In this document: positions 8,645-19,647 of the stretch, piece after piece
How the letters are laid out: the number at the start of each line of letters is the position of its first letter
Position numbering within the stretch: position 1 is the stretch's first letter
Source: Haloarcula sp. DT43
GTDB lineage: Archaea; Halobacteriota; Halobacteria; Halobacteriales; Haloarculaceae
Assembly (NCBI RefSeq): GCF_037078405.1
Contig: NZ_JAYMGZ010000001.1
Span: forward strand, 434,001-498,000
Reading direction: 5' to 3'
DNA length: 64,000 nt
The notes under the pieces: generated by a model
What the model saw: the letters and a program-made list of their open reading frames with translations, nothing else
Told to the model about the DNA's origin: nothing
Databases searched by the model: none
Position numbers and translations under genes: made by a program

Positions 8645-11550
8645 GTTCACAACAGACACCACAGGAAATCGGTCAGCTCAGTTTCGGGCTGATGGACCCG
8701 GAGGAGTACCGCGAGATGTCGGCCACGAAGGTCATCACGGCCGACACGTACGACGACGACGGCTTCCCCATCGACATGGGGCTGATGGACCCCCGCCTGG
8801 GCGTCATCGACCCCGGCCTCGAATGCAAGACCTGCGGGAAGCACAGCGGGTCGTGTAACGGCCACTTCGGCCACATCGAACTGGCCGCGCCGGTCATCCA
8901 CGTCGGCTTCGCGAAGCTCATCCGCCGGCTCCTGCGCGGGACCTGTCGGGAGTGCTCCCGGCTCTGTCTCGACGAGCACGAGCGCGACGAGTTCGCCGAC
9001 CGGCTGACGCGGACCCAGGACCTCGGCCGTGACCTCAACGACGTGACCAAGGCCGCCATCCGGCAGGCCCGCAAGAAGGACCGCTGTCCGTTCTGCGGCG
9101 AGAAGCAGTACGACATCAAACACGAGAAGCCGACCACCTACTACGAGGTCCAGGACGTGCTGGCCTCGGACTACCCCGAGCGAATCGCCGCCGCGATGGA
9201 GGAGGCCGAGGACCCCATCTCGCCCGTCGAGCTCTCCGAGGAGACCGGCATCGACAGCAGCCGCGTCCAGGAGATTCTCAGCGGCGAGTTCCGCCCGCGA
9301 CAGGAGGCCCGCCGCGCCCTGGAGAAGGCGCTGTCGGTCGACCTGACCGAGGAGGACATGAACAAGCTCATGCCCAGCGACATCCGGGACTGGTTCGAGG
9401 ACATCCCGGACGAAGACATCGAAGTGCTGGGGATGAAACCGGCCCGCTCCCGGCCGGAGTGGATGATTCTGACGGTGCTGCCGGTGCCGCCGGTCACCGC
9501 CCGCCCCTCGATTACGCTGGACAACGGCCAGCGCTCCGAGGACGACCTCACCCACAAGCTCGTGGACATCATCCGCATCAACCAGCGGTTCATGGAGAAC
9601 CGCGAGGCCGGTGCGCCACAGCTGATTATCGAGGACCTCTGGGAACTGCTGCAGTACCACGTCACCACCTTCATGGACAACGAGATTTCGGGCACGCCGC
9701 CGGCGCGTCACCGCTCCGGCCGCCCGCTCAAGACCCTCTCCCAGCGCCTGAAGGGCAAGGAGGGGCGTTTCCGTGGCTCGCTGTCCGGGAAGCGCGTGAA
9801 CTTCTCCGCTCGTACCGTCATCTCGCCGGACCCGACGCTCTCGCTCAACGAGGTCGGCGTCCCCGACCGGGTCGCAAAGGAGATGACACAGACCATGAAC
9901 GTCACCGAGCGCAACCTCAACGAGGCGCGACGGTACGTCTCCAACGGGCCTGAAGCCCACCCCGGCGCGAACTACGTCAAGCGGCCCGACGGCCGCCGGC
10001 TGAAGGTGACCGAGAAGAACTGCGAGGAACTGGCCGAGAAGGTCGAACCGGAGTGGGAAGTGTCCCGTCACCTGGTCGATGGCGACATCATCATCTTCAA
10101 CCGCCAGCCGTCGCTGCACCGCATGTCCATCATGGCCCACGAAGTCGTCGTGATGCCGTACAAGACGTTCCGGCTGAACACGACGGTTTGTCCGCCGTAC
10201 AACGCCGACTTCGACGGCGACGAGATGAACATGCACGCCCTGCAAAACGAGGAGGCCCGCGCGGAGGCGCGCGTCCTCATGCGCGTGCAGGAACAGATGC
10301 TCTCGCCGCGGTTCGGCGAGAACATCATCGGCGCGATTCAGGACCACATCAGCGGGACGTACCTGCTGACCCACACGAACCCGAAGTTCAACGAGACGCA
10401 GGCGCTCGACCTGCTGCGGGCGACCCGCATCGACGAGCTGCCCGAGCCGGACGGCGTCGACGAGGGCGGCGAGGAGTACTGGACCGGCCGCTCGCTGTTC
10501 TCGGAACTGCTGCCCGACGACCTGAACCTCGAGTTCACGTCCTCGGCCGGCGACACCGTCCGCGTCGAGGACGGCCAGATGACCGGCGGCACCATCGACG
10601 AGGACGCCGTCGGGGCCTTCGGCGGCGAAATCGTCGACACCATCGCCAAGGAGTACTCCCGGACCCGCGCCCGGATTCTCGTCAACGAGGTTTCGGCGCT
10701 GGCGATGCGCTCTATCATGCACTTCGGGTTCTCCATCAGCATCGACGACGAGTCCATCCCGCGGGAAGCGGAGGAGCAGATAAACGACGCCATCGACAGC
10801 GCCTACGACCGCGTCGAGGAACTCATCGAGACCTACGAACGGGGCGAACTCGAATCGCTGCCCGGCCGGACCGTCGACGAGACGCTGGAGATGAAAATCA
10901 TGCAGACGCTGGGCAAGGCCCGCGACTCCGCCGGTGACATCGCCGAGGACCACTTCGGCAGCGACAACCCGGCCGTCATCATGGCCGAGTCCGGTGCGCG
11001 TGGGTCGATGCTGAACCTGACCCAGATGGCCGGCTGTGTCGGCCAGCAGGCAGTCCGCGGCGAGCGTATCAACCGCGGGTACGAGAACCGCACGCTCAGC
11101 CACTTCGAGGAGAACGACCTGTCGGCGGACGCCCACGGCTTCGTGGAGGCCTCCTACCGCTCCGGGCTCGGCCCGAAGGAGTTCTTCTTCCACGCGATGG
11201 GCGGCCGCGAGGGGCTGGTCGACACGGCCGTCCGGACCTCCAAGTCCGGGTACCTCCAGCGCCGCCTCATCAACGCGCTCTCCGAACTGGAGACGCAGTA
11301 CGACGGGACCGTCCGGGACACCTCGGACACCATCGTCCAGTTCGAGTTCGGCGAGGACGGCACGTCGCCGGTCGACGTGTCCTCGAACCAGGAGGAGGCG
11401 GCCGTCGACGTGGAACAGATCGCCGACAGCGTCCTCAACGAGGAGTTCGAGAGCGAAAAGCAGAAAGAGAGCTTCCTCGGGACGCGCACCGAGCGGACCA
11501 ACCTCTCCGAGCACGCCGACGACTGGTGGATGGCGGAGGGTGACGACTAA
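8641..11550 (+). CDS. rpoA1: DNA-directed RNA polymerase subunit A'
   Basis: The large catalytic subunit (969 residues; N-terminal two thirds of Rpb1). The start [16 protein letters not shown] overlaps the rpoB' stop as ATGA; a longer upstream frame is only antiframe read-through of rpoB'. An N-terminal zinc site ([17 protein letters not shown]) and a second one ([10 protein letters not shown] with an earlier CRECSRLC) are present. The catalytic loop NADFDGD occupies residues 521-527, with Asp523, Asp525 and Asp527 holding the active-site magnesium. The trigger-loop region [20 protein letters not shown] is intact. No intein interrupts the gene. Confidence 0.98.
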   Translation: MSSQQTPQEIGQLSFGLMDPEEYREMSATKVITADTYDDDGFPIDMGLMDPRLGVIDPGLECKTCGKHSGSCNGHFGHIELAAPVIHVGFAKLIRRLLRGTCRECSRLCLDEHERDEFADRLTRTQDLGRDLNDVTKAAIRQARKKDRCPFCGEKQYDIKHEKPTTYYEVQDVLASDYPERIAAAMEEAEDPISPVELSEETGIDSSRVQEILSGEFRPRQEARRALEKALSVDLTEEDMNKLMPSDIRDWFEDIPDEDIEVLGMKPARSRPEWMILTVLPVPPVTARPSITLDNGQRSEDDLTHKLVDIIRINQRFMENREAGAPQLIIEDLWELLQYHVTTFMDNEISGTPPARHRSGRPLKTLSQRLKGKEGRFRGSLSGKRVNFSARTVISPDPTLSLNEVGVPDRVAKEMTQTMNVTERNLNEARRYVSNGPEAHPGANYVKRPDGRRLKVTEKNCEELAEKVEPEWEVSRHLVDGDIIIFNRQPSLHRMSIMAHEVVVMPYKTFRLNTTVCPPYNADFDGDEMNMHALQNEEARAEARVLMRVQEQMLSPRFGENIIGAIQDHISGTYLLTHTNPKFNETQALDLLRATRIDELPEPDGVDEGGEEYWTGRSLFSELLPDDLNLEFTSSAGDTVRVEDGQMTGGTIDEDAVGAFGGEIVDTIAKEYSRTRARILVNEVSALAMRSIMHFGFSISIDDESIPREAEEQINDAIDSAYDRVEELIETYERGELESLPGRTVDETLEMKIMQTLGKARDSAGDIAEDHFGSDNPAVIMAESGARGSMLNLTQMAGCVGQQAVRGERINRGYENRTLSHFEENDLSADAHGFVEASYRSGLGPKEFFFHAMGGREGLVDTAVRTSKSGYLQRRLINALSELETQYDGTVRDTSDTIVQFEFGEDGTSPVDVSSNQEEAAVDVEQIADSVLNEEFESEKQKESFLGTRTERTNLSEHADDWWMAEGDD

Positions 11551-11552
11551 CC

Positions 11553-12740
11553 ATGACAACACGAGACGTTTCAGCGGACATCGAGGCCGTCGTCGAGGAC
11601 ACCGAGCTGCCGCGACGGCTGAAAGACGAAGTGTACAGCACCATCGAGGAACGGGGCGTCGGCGTCGACGACGCCGACCGCATCGCCAAGGCCGTCGAGT
11701 CCCGCTATCTCGACACGCGCGTCGACCCGCTGGACCCGGTCGGGACCGTCTCGGCCCAGTCCATCGGCGAACCGGGCACGCAGATGACGATGAACACGTT
11801 CCACTACGCGGGGGTCGCCGAAATCGACGTGACCCAGGGGCTGCCCCGGCTCATCGAGCTGGTGGACGCCCGGAAGACGCCGGACACGCCGATGATGACG
11901 GTCCACCTGGACGAGGAGTACGCCGAGGACCGCGAGCGCGCCCACGAGGTCGTCTGGAAGATAGAGGCGACGCGCATCCTCGCGCTCGGTGACATCTCGA
12001 CGAACGTCGCGGACATGCTCGTCGAGATTGACCTCAACGAGGACACGCTGCTTGAGCGGTGGCCGACGGTCAACGACACCGACGCCATCGCCGAGGAAAT
12101 CGCCGAGACCATCGAGTCGAACCTCGGCGTCTCGACCCGGCAGGTCGGGACGGTCATCGAGTTCGGCCCGGAGGAACCCAGCTACCGCGACCTGCTGCAG
12201 CTGGTCGAGGAGCTGCGGGAAATCGTCTTCAAGGGTATCGAGGAGATTACCCGCGTCGTCATCCGCAAGGAGGAGACCGACAACGGCGAGGAGTTCGTCC
12301 TCTACACCGAGGGGTCGGACTTCGGCGAGGTGCTGGACATCGAGGGCGTCGACGCCTCCCGGACGACGTGTAACAACATCCACGAGATATACCGGGAACT
12401 CGGCGTCGAGGCCGCCCGCGAGACGCTCATCAACGAGACGATGAACACGCTCGAAGAGCAGGGGCTGGACGACGTGAACGTCCGGCACCTGATGCTCGTG
12501 GCCGACATCATGACCAACGAGGGGACCATCGAGTCCATCGGCCGCCACGGCATCTCCGGGTCGAAAGACTCCGTGCTCGCCCGCGCAGCGTTCGAGGTCA
12601 CCGTCAACCACCTGCTCGACGCCGCCATCCACGGCGAGGTCGACGAACTCGACGGCGTCACGGAGAACGTCATCGTCGGCAAGCCGATAAAGCTCGGCAC
12701 CGGCGACGTCAACCTCCGGATGGGTACGACCCAGGACTGA
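11553..12740 (+). CDS. rpoA2: DNA-directed RNA polymerase subunit A''
   Basis: The C-terminal third of the Rpb1 homologue (395 residues), encoded separately as is normal in archaea. It contains the bridge/trigger-associated block [20 protein letters not shown] and the jaw and clamp-foot segments ending [26 protein letters not shown]. It starts two bases after the rpoA' stop and its stop overlaps the start of the NusA-like gene by one base. No ribosomal protein L30e gene lies between A'' and nusA, unlike in several other archaea. Confidence 0.98.
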   Translation: MTTRDVSADIEAVVEDTELPRRLKDEVYSTIEERGVGVDDADRIAKAVESRYLDTRVDPLDPVGTVSAQSIGEPGTQMTMNTFHYAGVAEIDVTQGLPRLIELVDARKTPDTPMMTVHLDEEYAEDRERAHEVVWKIEATRILALGDISTNVADMLVEIDLNEDTLLERWPTVNDTDAIAEEIAETIESNLGVSTRQVGTVIEFGPEEPSYRDLLQLVEELREIVFKGIEEITRVVIRKEETDNGEEFVLYTEGSDFGEVLDIEGVDASRTTCNNIHEIYRELGVEAARETLINETMNTLEEQGLDDVNVRHLMLVADIMTNEGTIESIGRHGISGSKDSVLARAAFEVTVNHLLDAAIHGEVDELDGVTENVIVGKPIKLGTGDVNLRMGTTQD

Positions 12741-13165
12741 TGCGGGTCGAACTCTCGGACGAAGCCCGTCGACTGGTCGCCCTCTTCGAGGACGAGGCAG
12801 CCGTCACCGTCCGGGATTGCGTCGTCGACGAGGACCACGACCAGGTGGTGTACCTGGTCAAACGCGGCGAGATGGCCGACGCCATCGGCCCGGGCGGCCA
12901 GACGGTCGAGCGGGTCGAGGAGCAACTCGGCCGCGAGGTGAAACTCGTCGAGGCCGCCGAGACGGCCGAGGACTTCGTGGCCAACGCGCTCGCGCCGGCC
13001 GCGGTGTACAACGTCACCGTCTCCGAGAACGACGACACCGTCGCCTACGTCGAAGTGGCACAGGAAGACCGCGGGGCCGCAATCGGCCGCGAGGGGCGCA
13101 ACATCGACGCCGCCCGGCAACTGGCGAAGCGTCACTTCGACATCGACGGCATCGAACTGACCTGA
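12740..13165 (+). CDS. nusA: NusA-like transcription elongation/termination factor, archaeal
   Basis: A 141-residue protein containing two KH domains, each with its GxxG RNA-binding loop: IGPGGQTVERVE near residue 50 and IGREGRNIDAAR near residue 115. It lacks the N-terminal polymerase-binding and S1 domains of bacterial NusA, as is usual in archaea. It is the last gene of the polymerase operon and overlaps rpoA'' by one base. Its exact archaeal function is not settled. Confidence 0.95.
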   Translation: MRVELSDEARRLVALFEDEAAVTVRDCVVDEDHDQVVYLVKRGEMADAIGPGGQTVERVEEQLGREVKLVEAAETAEDFVANALAPAAVYNVTVSENDDTVAYVEVAQEDRGAAIGREGRNIDAARQLAKRHFDIDGIELT

Positions 13166-13213
13166 ACGGGTCGTCCGGTTCGCGTTTTCCGAGAAGTTCG
13201 CTTTCTCCCTCGC

Positions 13214-15640
13214 TCAGTCGTCGTCCGCAGAGGCGTCCGTCGGGTCGTGTTCGTACACGTCGGTGTCGCCGTGGACGTCCGCGTCGGTGTCACCGTGTGC
13301 GTCCACGTCGAACTGCGCCAGCAGGTCGCTGAGGTCGCCGGCCTGGGCCGAGAGCGACTCGATGCCGCCGGTGACCTCGTTTATGGTCGCAGTCTGTTCC
13401 TCCGCCGCGGCCGCGACGTCCTCCGCCTGGCTGGCGGACTCCTCGCTGATGGTGCCGACCTCGTCTATCATGGCGACGGTCTCCTCCGTCGTCGCGGCCT
13501 GCTCGTCGGTGGCGTCGCTGATTGACTGGATGCCGTCGTTGACCTCCTCGACGCGGTCGACGATGGCTTCCAGGGACTCGATTGCGTCGTCGACGGTGTC
13601 GATGCCGTCGGTGACCGAGTCGCCCATCTCCCTGATGTCGTCGACGGCCTCGCCGGTAGTGTCCTGGACGTCCTCGATGACGGTCGAGACCTCCTCGGTC
13701 GCCTCGGTGGTCTCCTGTGCGAGGCCCTTGATTTCGTCGGCGACCACGGCGAAGCCTTCGCCGGCCTCGCCGGCGCGGGCGGCCTCGATTGAGGCGTTCA
13801 GGGCGAGCATGTTGGTCTGTTCGGCGATGTCGTCGATGAGGTCGACGATGTCGCCTATCTGTTCCATCTCCGAATCCAGGGACTCGACGCGGTCGATGGT
13901 CTCGGTGGCCCGGGCCTCGATGTCGTTCATCACCTCGGCGGCTTCGGAGGCGTGTTCGCTGCCGGTTTCGCCGATTTCGGCGGCTTCGCTCGACGTGGAC
14001 GAGACCTCGTCGGCCTGGGCCGCGACCTCCTCGATTGTCGCCGAGAGGCTGGACATCTCGTCGGCGGTCTCCTCGATGTTCTCGTACTGCCGTTCGGCAC
14101 CGGTCGCGATTTCCTGGACGGACTCGCTGACCTCCTCGCTGGCGTCGCGGACCTCCGTGGCGCTGGCCGTAATCTGGTCGGCGGAGCCGTCGACGTCCTC
14201 GGCGAACTCGCGGATGTGGACGACCGTCTGGCCGAGTTCGGCGAGCATGTCGTTGAACGCGGCGGCGATGTCGGCCATCGCGTCGTTGTCCGCGTCGGTG
14301 TCGAGCCGCTGGGTGAGGTCGCCGTCGGCCGCCTCACGCATCACGGCCGAGAACTCCTCGGCCTGCCGTTCCAGCGAGTCGGCCAACTGTTCGGCCTCCT
14401 CCTGTGCCGCCTCGGCGTCGCGCCTGGCGGTCTCTACGTCGTCGATGAACTGCTGGAGGTCGCCCCGCATCGCGTCGAGGGACGCTCCCAACCGCCCCGG
14501 CACGTCCTCTTCGAGGACGGGGTCGTCGAAGGACTGTGTCGAGAGCGCGTCCGCCTGGCCGGCGACGGTGCTGAGGTAGCTCTGAATCTCGGTGAAGGCC
14601 GTCTGCACCCGTCCGATTTCGTCGAGGCGGTCGGTCTCTGTCGCCTCGGCGTCGAGGTTGCCCCGGGCGAGCGCCTCCGCGCGCTGGGCGACGGCCGTGA
14701 GCGAGTTGCGGATGTCACGGCCCACGAAGGCCCCGAACGCCAGAAAGCTGAGCAGCGCCAGGCCGATGAGCGCGAAGACGTTCGTCTGGACCGCATCGCG
14801 CAGGGCGTAGGCGCTCTCGACCGGCGCGCGCTTGACGACGACCCAGTTCATCGCCTCTATCTTGGCGTATCCCCACACTTCGCCGTCGGCCTGCAGGGTG
14901 CCGGTCGTCCTGTTGGCTCCATTGTTTACGACCTGCCGTTCGGTCTCGCCGTCGTAGCGGTCGAAGATTCGCGAGGTGTTGTCGGCGAAGATAACCTCGT
15001 TACCGCTGTTATCGTACTCGATGACGTGGGTCTCGCCCCCGTCGATGGAGTTTTCGAAGGACTGGGACCGCTGACTAACGTCGTAGACGAGCATCGTCCG
15101 GTAACTCGTCCGCGGGACGTTGCTGATAAACGCCATGTAATGCGTCCCGCCCTCTTCGAACACACGCGACTGCGAAACCGCGTCTTCGCCGCTCAGCAGC
15201 AGCGACCCGCTACCCGTCCGCCACTCGATGCCCAGGCCGTCGAGCGTCCGGCCCTGATACGACTCGTTCGTCGACCCCTCGATGGTCCCCGTGGAACTGT
15301 CCACGAGCGTAATCGTGTGGAGCGACCCGCCGATTCGAGTCTCGGACGTCTGAAACACTCGCATGGCCTGTGTCACCGACGCACTACCGACCTGATAGTG
15401 ATTCGACAGGTATCGGGTGGTCCGTCGTGACTGTTCGATCCAGCCTTCCATCGTGTTGGCCTCCTGCTGAGTCGTCGTCTCCAGTTCGTTCTGTCGCTGC
15501 TCGGTCAGGTCGCCACCGATAGCGTTCACTGCTACCAGCCCCGCACTGCTCACGACCAGGGCGATGACCACAACAGCGAGGCCGAACTTCCGGAGGTAGC
15601 TCTTCCGAAGGACCGCTGGGAGGACTGTATTGAGCTTCAT
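13214..15640 (-). CDS. methyl-accepting chemotaxis (Htr-type) transducer
   Basis: An 808-residue receptor. Two membrane helices (about 19-39 and 284-306) enclose an extracellular sensor of about 245 residues, likely a Cache-type fold, ligand unknown. HAMP units follow (about 307-360 and near 430-480), then a long coiled-coil signalling domain with the hairpin tip [20 protein letters not shown], where CheA/CheW bind. The start at 15640 is chosen because a longer frame would run antisense through rps12. The acidic C-terminal tail contains a short tandem repeat (HGDTD). The gene is inserted, on the opposite strand, between nusA-like and rps12. No che gene is nearby. Confidence 0.93.
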   Translation of the reverse strand: MKLNTVLPAVLRKSYLRKFGLAVVVIALVVSSAGLVAVNAIGGDLTEQRQNELETTTQQEANTMEGWIEQSRRTTRYLSNHYQVGSASVTQAMRVFQTSETRIGGSLHTITLVDSSTGTIEGSTNESYQGRTLDGLGIEWRTGSGSLLLSGEDAVSQSRVFEEGGTHYMAFISNVPRTSYRTMLVYDVSQRSQSFENSIDGGETHVIEYDNSGNEVIFADNTSRIFDRYDGETERQVVNNGANRTTGTLQADGEVWGYAKIEAMNWVVVKRAPVESAYALRDAVQTNVFALIGLALLSFLAFGAFVGRDIRNSLTAVAQRAEALARGNLDAEATETDRLDEIGRVQTAFTEIQSYLSTVAGQADALSTQSFDDPVLEEDVPGRLGASLDAMRGDLQQFIDDVETARRDAEAAQEEAEQLADSLERQAEEFSAVMREAADGDLTQRLDTDADNDAMADIAAAFNDMLAELGQTVVHIREFAEDVDGSADQITASATEVRDASEEVSESVQEIATGAERQYENIEETADEMSSLSATIEEVAAQADEVSSTSSEAAEIGETGSEHASEAAEVMNDIEARATETIDRVESLDSEMEQIGDIVDLIDDIAEQTNMLALNASIEAARAGEAGEGFAVVADEIKGLAQETTEATEEVSTVIEDVQDTTGEAVDDIREMGDSVTDGIDTVDDAIESLEAIVDRVEEVNDGIQSISDATDEQAATTEETVAMIDEVGTISEESASQAEDVAAAAEEQTATINEVTGGIESLSAQAGDLSDLLAQFDVDAHGDTDADVHGDTDVYEHDPTDASADDD

Positions 15641-15670
15641 GTGTCGCTTGGAGTGTCTTGCCCCCGATTT

Positions 15671-15689
15671 CTTTACCGCCGCTGTAAAG
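15671..15689. repeat. short inverted repeat in the transducer/rps12 intergenic region
   Basis: CTTTAC (15671-15676) and GTAAAG (15684-15689) are exact reverse complements with a seven-base spacer, about 30-50 bp upstream of the transducer start. They may mark a promoter or operator for the transducer; support is only positional. Confidence 0.3.
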
Positions 15690-15790
15690 CCATCCCTCAC
15701 ATTATCAAAAGTAATTCTCGGCGACTCGGCCGGTCTGTGCCACAGAACGCCACACTCGGCGGCGCTACCGGCTGGGTACAAAAGAGGAGT

Positions 15791-15799
15791 CTTAAGTAC
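15791..15799 (+). promoter_or_regulatory. TATA-like box of rps12
   Basis: TCTTAAGTA lies 25-33 bp before the rps12 ATG at 15824, the expected distance for a leaderless haloarchaeal transcript. It shows that the ribosomal genes have their own promoter here, separated from the polymerase operon by the opposing transducer gene. Confidence 0.65.
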
Positions 15800-15823
15800 C
15801 TCCGAAAGGTACCAGTGCCTACT

Positions 15824-16252
15824 ATGGCGAACGGCAAGTACGCCGCGCGCAAGCTCAAGAAGGACCGCCAGAAGCACCGGTGGTCCGACACTGACTACGC
15901 GCGTCGCGAACGCGGCCTGGGCAAGAAGTCCGACCCGCTCGAGGGTGCGCCCCAGGGACGAGGTATCGTACTGGAGAAAGTCGGCATCGAGGCCAAACAG
16001 CCCAACTCCGCTATCCGGAAGTGTGTCCGGGTCCAGCTCATCAAGAACGGCAAGCAGGTCACCGCCTTCTGTCCCGGTGACGGTGCTATCTCTTTCATCG
16101 ACGAGCACGACGAGGTCACGATTGCGGGTATCGGCGGGGCGAAGGGCCGCGCGATGGGCGACCTCTCCGGCGTCAACTACAAGGTCGAGAAGGTCAACGG
16201 CGTCTCCCTCATCGAACTCGTTCGCGGGAACGCGGAGAAACCGGTCCGATAA
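15824..16252 (+). CDS. rps12: 30S ribosomal protein S12 (uS12)
   Basis: A 142-residue protein starting [20 protein letters not shown]. The decoding-centre loops are conserved: [19 protein letters not shown] and [18 protein letters not shown]. The start at 15824 fits the archaeal/eukaryotic (S23e) family length and the TATA box; the longer upstream frame is non-coding. It is followed after two bases by rps7, a conserved archaeal pair. Confidence 0.98.
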   Translation: MANGKYAARKLKKDRQKHRWSDTDYARRERGLGKKSDPLEGAPQGRGIVLEKVGIEAKQPNSAIRKCVRVQLIKNGKQVTAFCPGDGAISFIDEHDEVTIAGIGGAKGRAMGDLSGVNYKVEKVNGVSLIELVRGNAEKPVR

Positions 16253-16254
16253 CC

Positions 16255-16869
16255 ATGAGTGCCGAAGATACACCCGAGGCTGACGCGGCTGAGGAAAGCG
16301 AGCCGGAGACGGCCCGCGCGAAACTGTTCGGCGAGTGGACGGTTACGGACATCGAGTACTCCGACCCTTCGACCGAGCGCTACATCACGGTGACGCCCAT
16401 CGCCCACACGATGGGTCGCCACGCCGACAAGCAGTTCAAGAAAAGCGAAATCAGCATCGTCGAGCGGCTCATCAACCGCCTGATGCAGACCGACGAGAAC
16501 ACCGGCAAGAAGCAACTCGCCACCTCCATCGTCACCGAGGCGTTCGACATCGTCCACGAGCGCACCGACGAGAACCCGATTCAGGTGCTCGTCCGCGCCG
16601 TCGAGAACAGCGCCCCCCGAGAGGAGACCGTCCGCCTGAAATACGGTGGCATCTCGGTCCCGAAGGCCGTCGACGTCGCGCCCCAGCGCCGCGTCGACCA
16701 GGCCCTGAAGTTCCTCGCCGAGGGCGTCTACGGTGGCTCGTTCAAGACCACCACGAGCGCCGCCGAGGCGCTCGCACAGCAGCTCATCGGCGCTGCCAAC
16801 GACGACGTCCAGACCTACGCGGTCAACCAGAAAGAAGAGAAAGAACGCGTCGCGGCCGCCGCTCGCTAA
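16255..16869 (+). CDS. rps7: 30S ribosomal protein S7 (uS7)
   Basis: A 204-residue head protein of the small subunit, homologous to eukaryotic S5e. The typical acidic haloarchaeal N-terminal extension (about 20 residues) precedes the conserved core [19 protein letters not shown], with the core blocks [17 protein letters not shown] and [18 protein letters not shown]. It begins two bases after rps12 stops. In many archaea EF-2 follows directly; here about 7.7 kb of other genes lie between. Confidence 0.98.
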   Translation: MSAEDTPEADAAEESEPETARAKLFGEWTVTDIEYSDPSTERYITVTPIAHTMGRHADKQFKKSEISIVERLINRLMQTDENTGKKQLATSIVTEAFDIVHERTDENPIQVLVRAVENSAPREETVRLKYGGISVPKAVDVAPQRRVDQALKFLAEGVYGGSFKTTTSAAEALAQQLIGAANDDVQTYAVNQKEEKERVAAAAR

Positions 16870-16886
16870 CCCGGCTGTCTCCGACA

Positions 16887-16895
16887 TCTTTATTC
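16887..16895 (+). promoter_or_regulatory. TATA-like box of the sugar dehydrogenase gene
   Basis: TCTTTATTC lies 24-32 bp before the ATG at 16919, consistent with a separate leaderless transcript starting just after rps7. Confidence 0.55.
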
Positions 16896-16918
16896 TTCAC
16901 TCCTCGACAGAGGAATCT

Positions 16919-18295
16919 ATGCCAACACCGAGCCGGGGCGACCGGTCACGCCGACGATACCTCGCTGCCCTCGCCGGTCTCGGGGCCACGGGGCTGGCCG
17001 GCTGTCGCGGCGGCTCCGGGGACGGGGACACGCACACGACGACGGGGACACCGACCGCGACGCCGAGCCCCGTTCGGGCGCTGGACCGCTACGACGTGTC
17101 GCTCGACCACGAGCGAGCCCGGCCGGTCGACACCGCGTGGCAGGCCCCGACGACGTCGCCGGCTGAGACGCCCCTCGCCACCGAACCGCTCGTCGAGGAC
17201 CTCGAAATCCCGTGGGACCTCTCCTTTGCCGCCGACGGAACGCTGTTTCTCACGGAGCGGGTCGGGCGGGTCCTCTCGTTTGCGGACGGGACCGTCCGGA
17301 CGGTCGCCGAACCGGCCGCGGCCATCGACGCGGAATCGAGTGACGACGGCTGGTGGGTGACCGGTGGCGAGGGCGGCACGCTCGGCGTCGCCGCGCACCC
17401 GGCCTACCCCGACCCGCCGGTGGTGTACGTCTACTACACGACGACGGCCGACGACGAGCGATTCAATCGGGTCGTCGCCATGGACGTGTCGGCCGAAGAC
17501 CCCGCCGCCACCGAGTCGGTCGTCGTCGACGGGATTCCGGGGAGCAAGATACACAACGGCGGCCGGCTCACCTTCGGCCCCGAGAACTTCCTCTGGATTA
17601 CCACCGGGGACGCCGGCGTCGGCGACCTCGCGGCGGACGTCGACTCGCTCGGCGGGAAGGTCCTTCGCGTGACGCCCGCGGGCGACCCCGCGCCCGGCAA
17701 CCCGGACCTGGGCGGGGACCCGCGGGTGTTCACCTACGGGCACCGGAACCCGCAGGGGCTGGCCTGGCTGCCGGACGGGGCCGTCGTCGCCTCCGAACAC
17801 GGCCCGACCGGACGGGACGAACTCAACCGCCTCGAAGCCGGCGGCGACTACGGGTGGCCCGACATCCGCGAGCGCGGCGAGTACCTCGCCGCCGGCCCCG
17901 CGGTCCACCGCCCGCTCGTCAACACCGGCCGCTCCGGCGGCTGGGCACCCTCCGGGTCGCTGTTCTACACGGGGGACGCCGTCCCGTCGCTGCGGAACCG
18001 ACTGCTCACCGGCGGCCTCAACGGTCAGCGCCTCCTCGTGACGACGGTGACGCCGGCCGGCCAGCCCCTCCCGCCGGGAGACGACGCCGAGGTGTACGAC
18101 GCCGACTGGACCGACGACGCCTACACCGCGACGACCCACTCCCTGCTGGCCGACGAACTCGGCCGGATTCGCCACGTCGAGCAGGGGCCCGACGGCGGGC
18201 TGTACCTCGTCACGTCGAACCGCGACGGCCGCGCCGGAGCGGGATTCCCGCGGGAGCGCGACGACGTGCTCGTCCGCGTCACACCGGCCGAGTGA
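16919..18295 (+). CDS. PQQ-type glucose/sorbosone dehydrogenase, Tat lipoprotein
   Basis: A 458-residue secreted protein. The N terminus MPTPSRGDRSRRRYLAALAG with lipobox GLAGC near residue 30 points to twin-arginine export and lipid anchoring, followed by a Thr-rich linker. The rest is a six-bladed beta-propeller of the soluble glucose dehydrogenase type: IPWDLSFAADGTLFLTERVG, GLLGVA-like TLGVAAHPAYPD, YGHRNPQGLAWLPDGAVVAS and HGPTGRDELNRLEAGGDYGW. Such enzymes oxidise aldoses with PQQ, but haloarchaeal substrates and cofactor supply are not known. The frame is open upstream; the ATG at 16919 fits the signal peptide and TATA box. Confidence 0.88.
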   Translation: MPTPSRGDRSRRRYLAALAGLGATGLAGCRGGSGDGDTHTTTGTPTATPSPVRALDRYDVSLDHERARPVDTAWQAPTTSPAETPLATEPLVEDLEIPWDLSFAADGTLFLTERVGRVLSFADGTVRTVAEPAAAIDAESSDDGWWVTGGEGGTLGVAAHPAYPDPPVVYVYYTTTADDERFNRVVAMDVSAEDPAATESVVVDGIPGSKIHNGGRLTFGPENFLWITTGDAGVGDLAADVDSLGGKVLRVTPAGDPAPGNPDLGGDPRVFTYGHRNPQGLAWLPDGAVVASEHGPTGRDELNRLEAGGDYGWPDIRERGEYLAAGPAVHRPLVNTGRSGGWAPSGSLFYTGDAVPSLRNRLLTGGLNGQRLLVTTVTPAGQPLPPGDDAEVYDADWTDDAYTATTHSLLADELGRIRHVEQGPDGGLYLVTSNRDGRAGAGFPRERDDVLVRVTPAE

Positions 18296-18333
18296 GCGGA
18301 ACGCCGGCGGCCACGCGTTCCGTGAACCACTGG

Positions 18334-18340
18334 CTATATC
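18334..18340 (+). promoter_or_regulatory. TATA-like box of the biotin transporter operon
   Basis: CTATATC lies 25-31 bp before the bioY ATG at 18365, giving a leaderless start for the three-gene transporter operon. Confidence 0.55.
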
Positions 18341-18364
18341 TCGGTTGACGAGAGAGGGTGACCC

Positions 18365-18946
18365 ATGGCAACAGAGCAATCCGTGGACCTCGTCGACGAC
18401 GAGACCGTGGGCTGGTTCACCAAGGCGGTGCTTATCGCGGCGCTGACCGCGGCGCTCGCACAGATATCCATCCCGCTCCCGGGGACGCTGCCGCCGTTCT
18501 CGCTGCAGCCGTTCGGGATGTTCTTCGCCGGCCTGGTGCTGGGGCCGCTGTGGGGCGGCCTCGCCCTGCTGCTGTACCTGCTTGTCGGTATCGCCGGCGC
18601 ACCGGTGTTCTCGAACGCGAACGCGGGACTGGGCTACGTCATCGCCGGCCAGGGGACCGGCGGCTTCCTCGTGGGCTTCCTCGTCGGCGCGGTCGTCGCC
18701 GGAGCCATCGCCCACCGGGGCACGACGCCGCGGCCGGTCGCCGATCTCTCGGTCCCGGTGCAGGTCGTCGCGCTCGCCGCGGCAGTGGCCGTCGTCTACG
18801 CCATCGGCGTCCCGTGGCTGTCGATGGTGACCGGGCTGCCGCTGGCCCGCGCCGCGACCGTAATGGCCCCGTACGTGCCGCTCGACCTCCTGAAACTCGG
18901 TATCGCGGTCGCCGTCGTGCAGGGCGGGTACCTCGCCAGTCGATGA
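18365..18946 (+). CDS. bioY: biotin transporter substrate-binding subunit BioY
   Basis: A 193-residue integral membrane S-component of an energy-coupling-factor (ECF) transporter. Six membrane segments are recognisable, with the BioY signatures AALTAALAQISIPLPGTLPP (residues about 24-43) and YVIAGQGTGGFLVGF. The protein captures biotin and is energised by the ATPase and EcfT partners that follow. Its stop overlaps the ATPase start as ATGA. Confidence 0.93.
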   Translation: MATEQSVDLVDDETVGWFTKAVLIAALTAALAQISIPLPGTLPPFSLQPFGMFFAGLVLGPLWGGLALLLYLLVGIAGAPVFSNANAGLGYVIAGQGTGGFLVGFLVGAVVAGAIAHRGTTPRPVADLSVPVQVVALAAAVAVVYAIGVPWLSMVTGLPLARAATVMAPYVPLDLLKLGIAVAVVQGGYLASR

Positions 18947-19647
18947 TATCGGTCAGCGACCTGCGGTACCGCTACGGCGACGTTGCCGTCCTCGACGGGG
19001 TCACGCTGTCGATACCCGACGGCCAGTTCTGCCTGCTCGTCGGCCCGAACGGGAGCGGCAAGACGACGCTCGTCCGGCACTTCAACGCTCTGCTGACGCC
19101 GGAGTCCGGGACCGTCACCGTCGACGGGACCGACGTGACCGACGACCCCGTCGTCGCCCGGACCCGCATCGGGATGGTGTTCCAGCACCCCCGCGACCAG
19201 TTCGTCGCCGCGACCGTGGCCGCCGACGTGGCCTTCGGCCCGGAGAACCTCGGGCTCGACCGCGCCGAAATCGACCGCCGGGTCGACGCGGCGCTCGCGG
19301 CTGTCGACCTCGACGGGATCGGGGACAGGCGCATCGACGCCCTCTCGGGCGGCGAGCAGGCCCGCGTCGCCATCGCCGGGGCCCTCGCCATGGAGCCGGA
19401 CTACCTCGTGCTCGACGAACCGCTCGTCGGACTCGACTGGCCGGCCAGGGAGTCGGTGCTCGACCACCTCGACGCGCTGGCCGCCGACGGGACCGGCGTC
19501 GTCGTCGTCACTCACGACCTGCGGGACCTCCACGAGCGGGCCGACCGCGTCGTCGCCTTACACGAGGGGCGGGTCGCCCTCGACGAGTCGCCGGCGGACG
19601 CGCTCGACTCGTTGCCGGCCCTCGGCGTCCGGGACCCGCGATGCTGA
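18943..19647 (+). CDS. bioM: ECF transporter ATP-binding subunit (BioM/CbiO type)
   Basis: A 234-residue ABC ATPase starting MISVSDLRYRYGDVAVLDG. Walker A is GPNGSGKTTL (about residues 31-40), the Q-loop is in VFQHPRDQFVA, the signature is LSGGEQARVAIAGAL and Walker B is YLVLDEPLVGLDW. The start overlaps the bioY stop (ATGA) and the end overlaps the EcfT start by seven bases, so the three subunits are translationally coupled. A longer upstream frame is antiframe of bioY and is rejected. Confidence 0.94.
   Translation: MISVSDLRYRYGDVAVLDGVTLSIPDGQFCLLVGPNGSGKTTLVRHFNALLTPESGTVTVDGTDVTDDPVVARTRIGMVFQHPRDQFVAATVAADVAFGPENLGLDRAEIDRRVDAALAAVDLDGIGDRRIDALSGGEQARVAIAGALAMEPDYLVLDEPLVGLDWPARESVLDHLDALAADGTGVVVVTHDLRDLHERADRVVALHEGRVALDESPADALDSLPALGVRDPRC

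Noticed and set aside
8647-11562. 971-codon open frame antisense to rpoA'
   Set aside because: High GC removes stop codons in this frame; the translation is a low-complexity Val/Leu/Asp/Arg mix and rpoA' on the other strand is certain.
8641-12740. Possible inteins in RNA polymerase subunits or in EF-2
   Set aside because: All catalytic blocks are continuous and lengths are normal; no splice-junction motifs.
15641-16273. 211-residue N-terminal extension of the chemotaxis transducer
   Set aside because: It runs antisense through rps12 and would precede the first membrane helix; the ATG at 15640 gives a normal receptor start.
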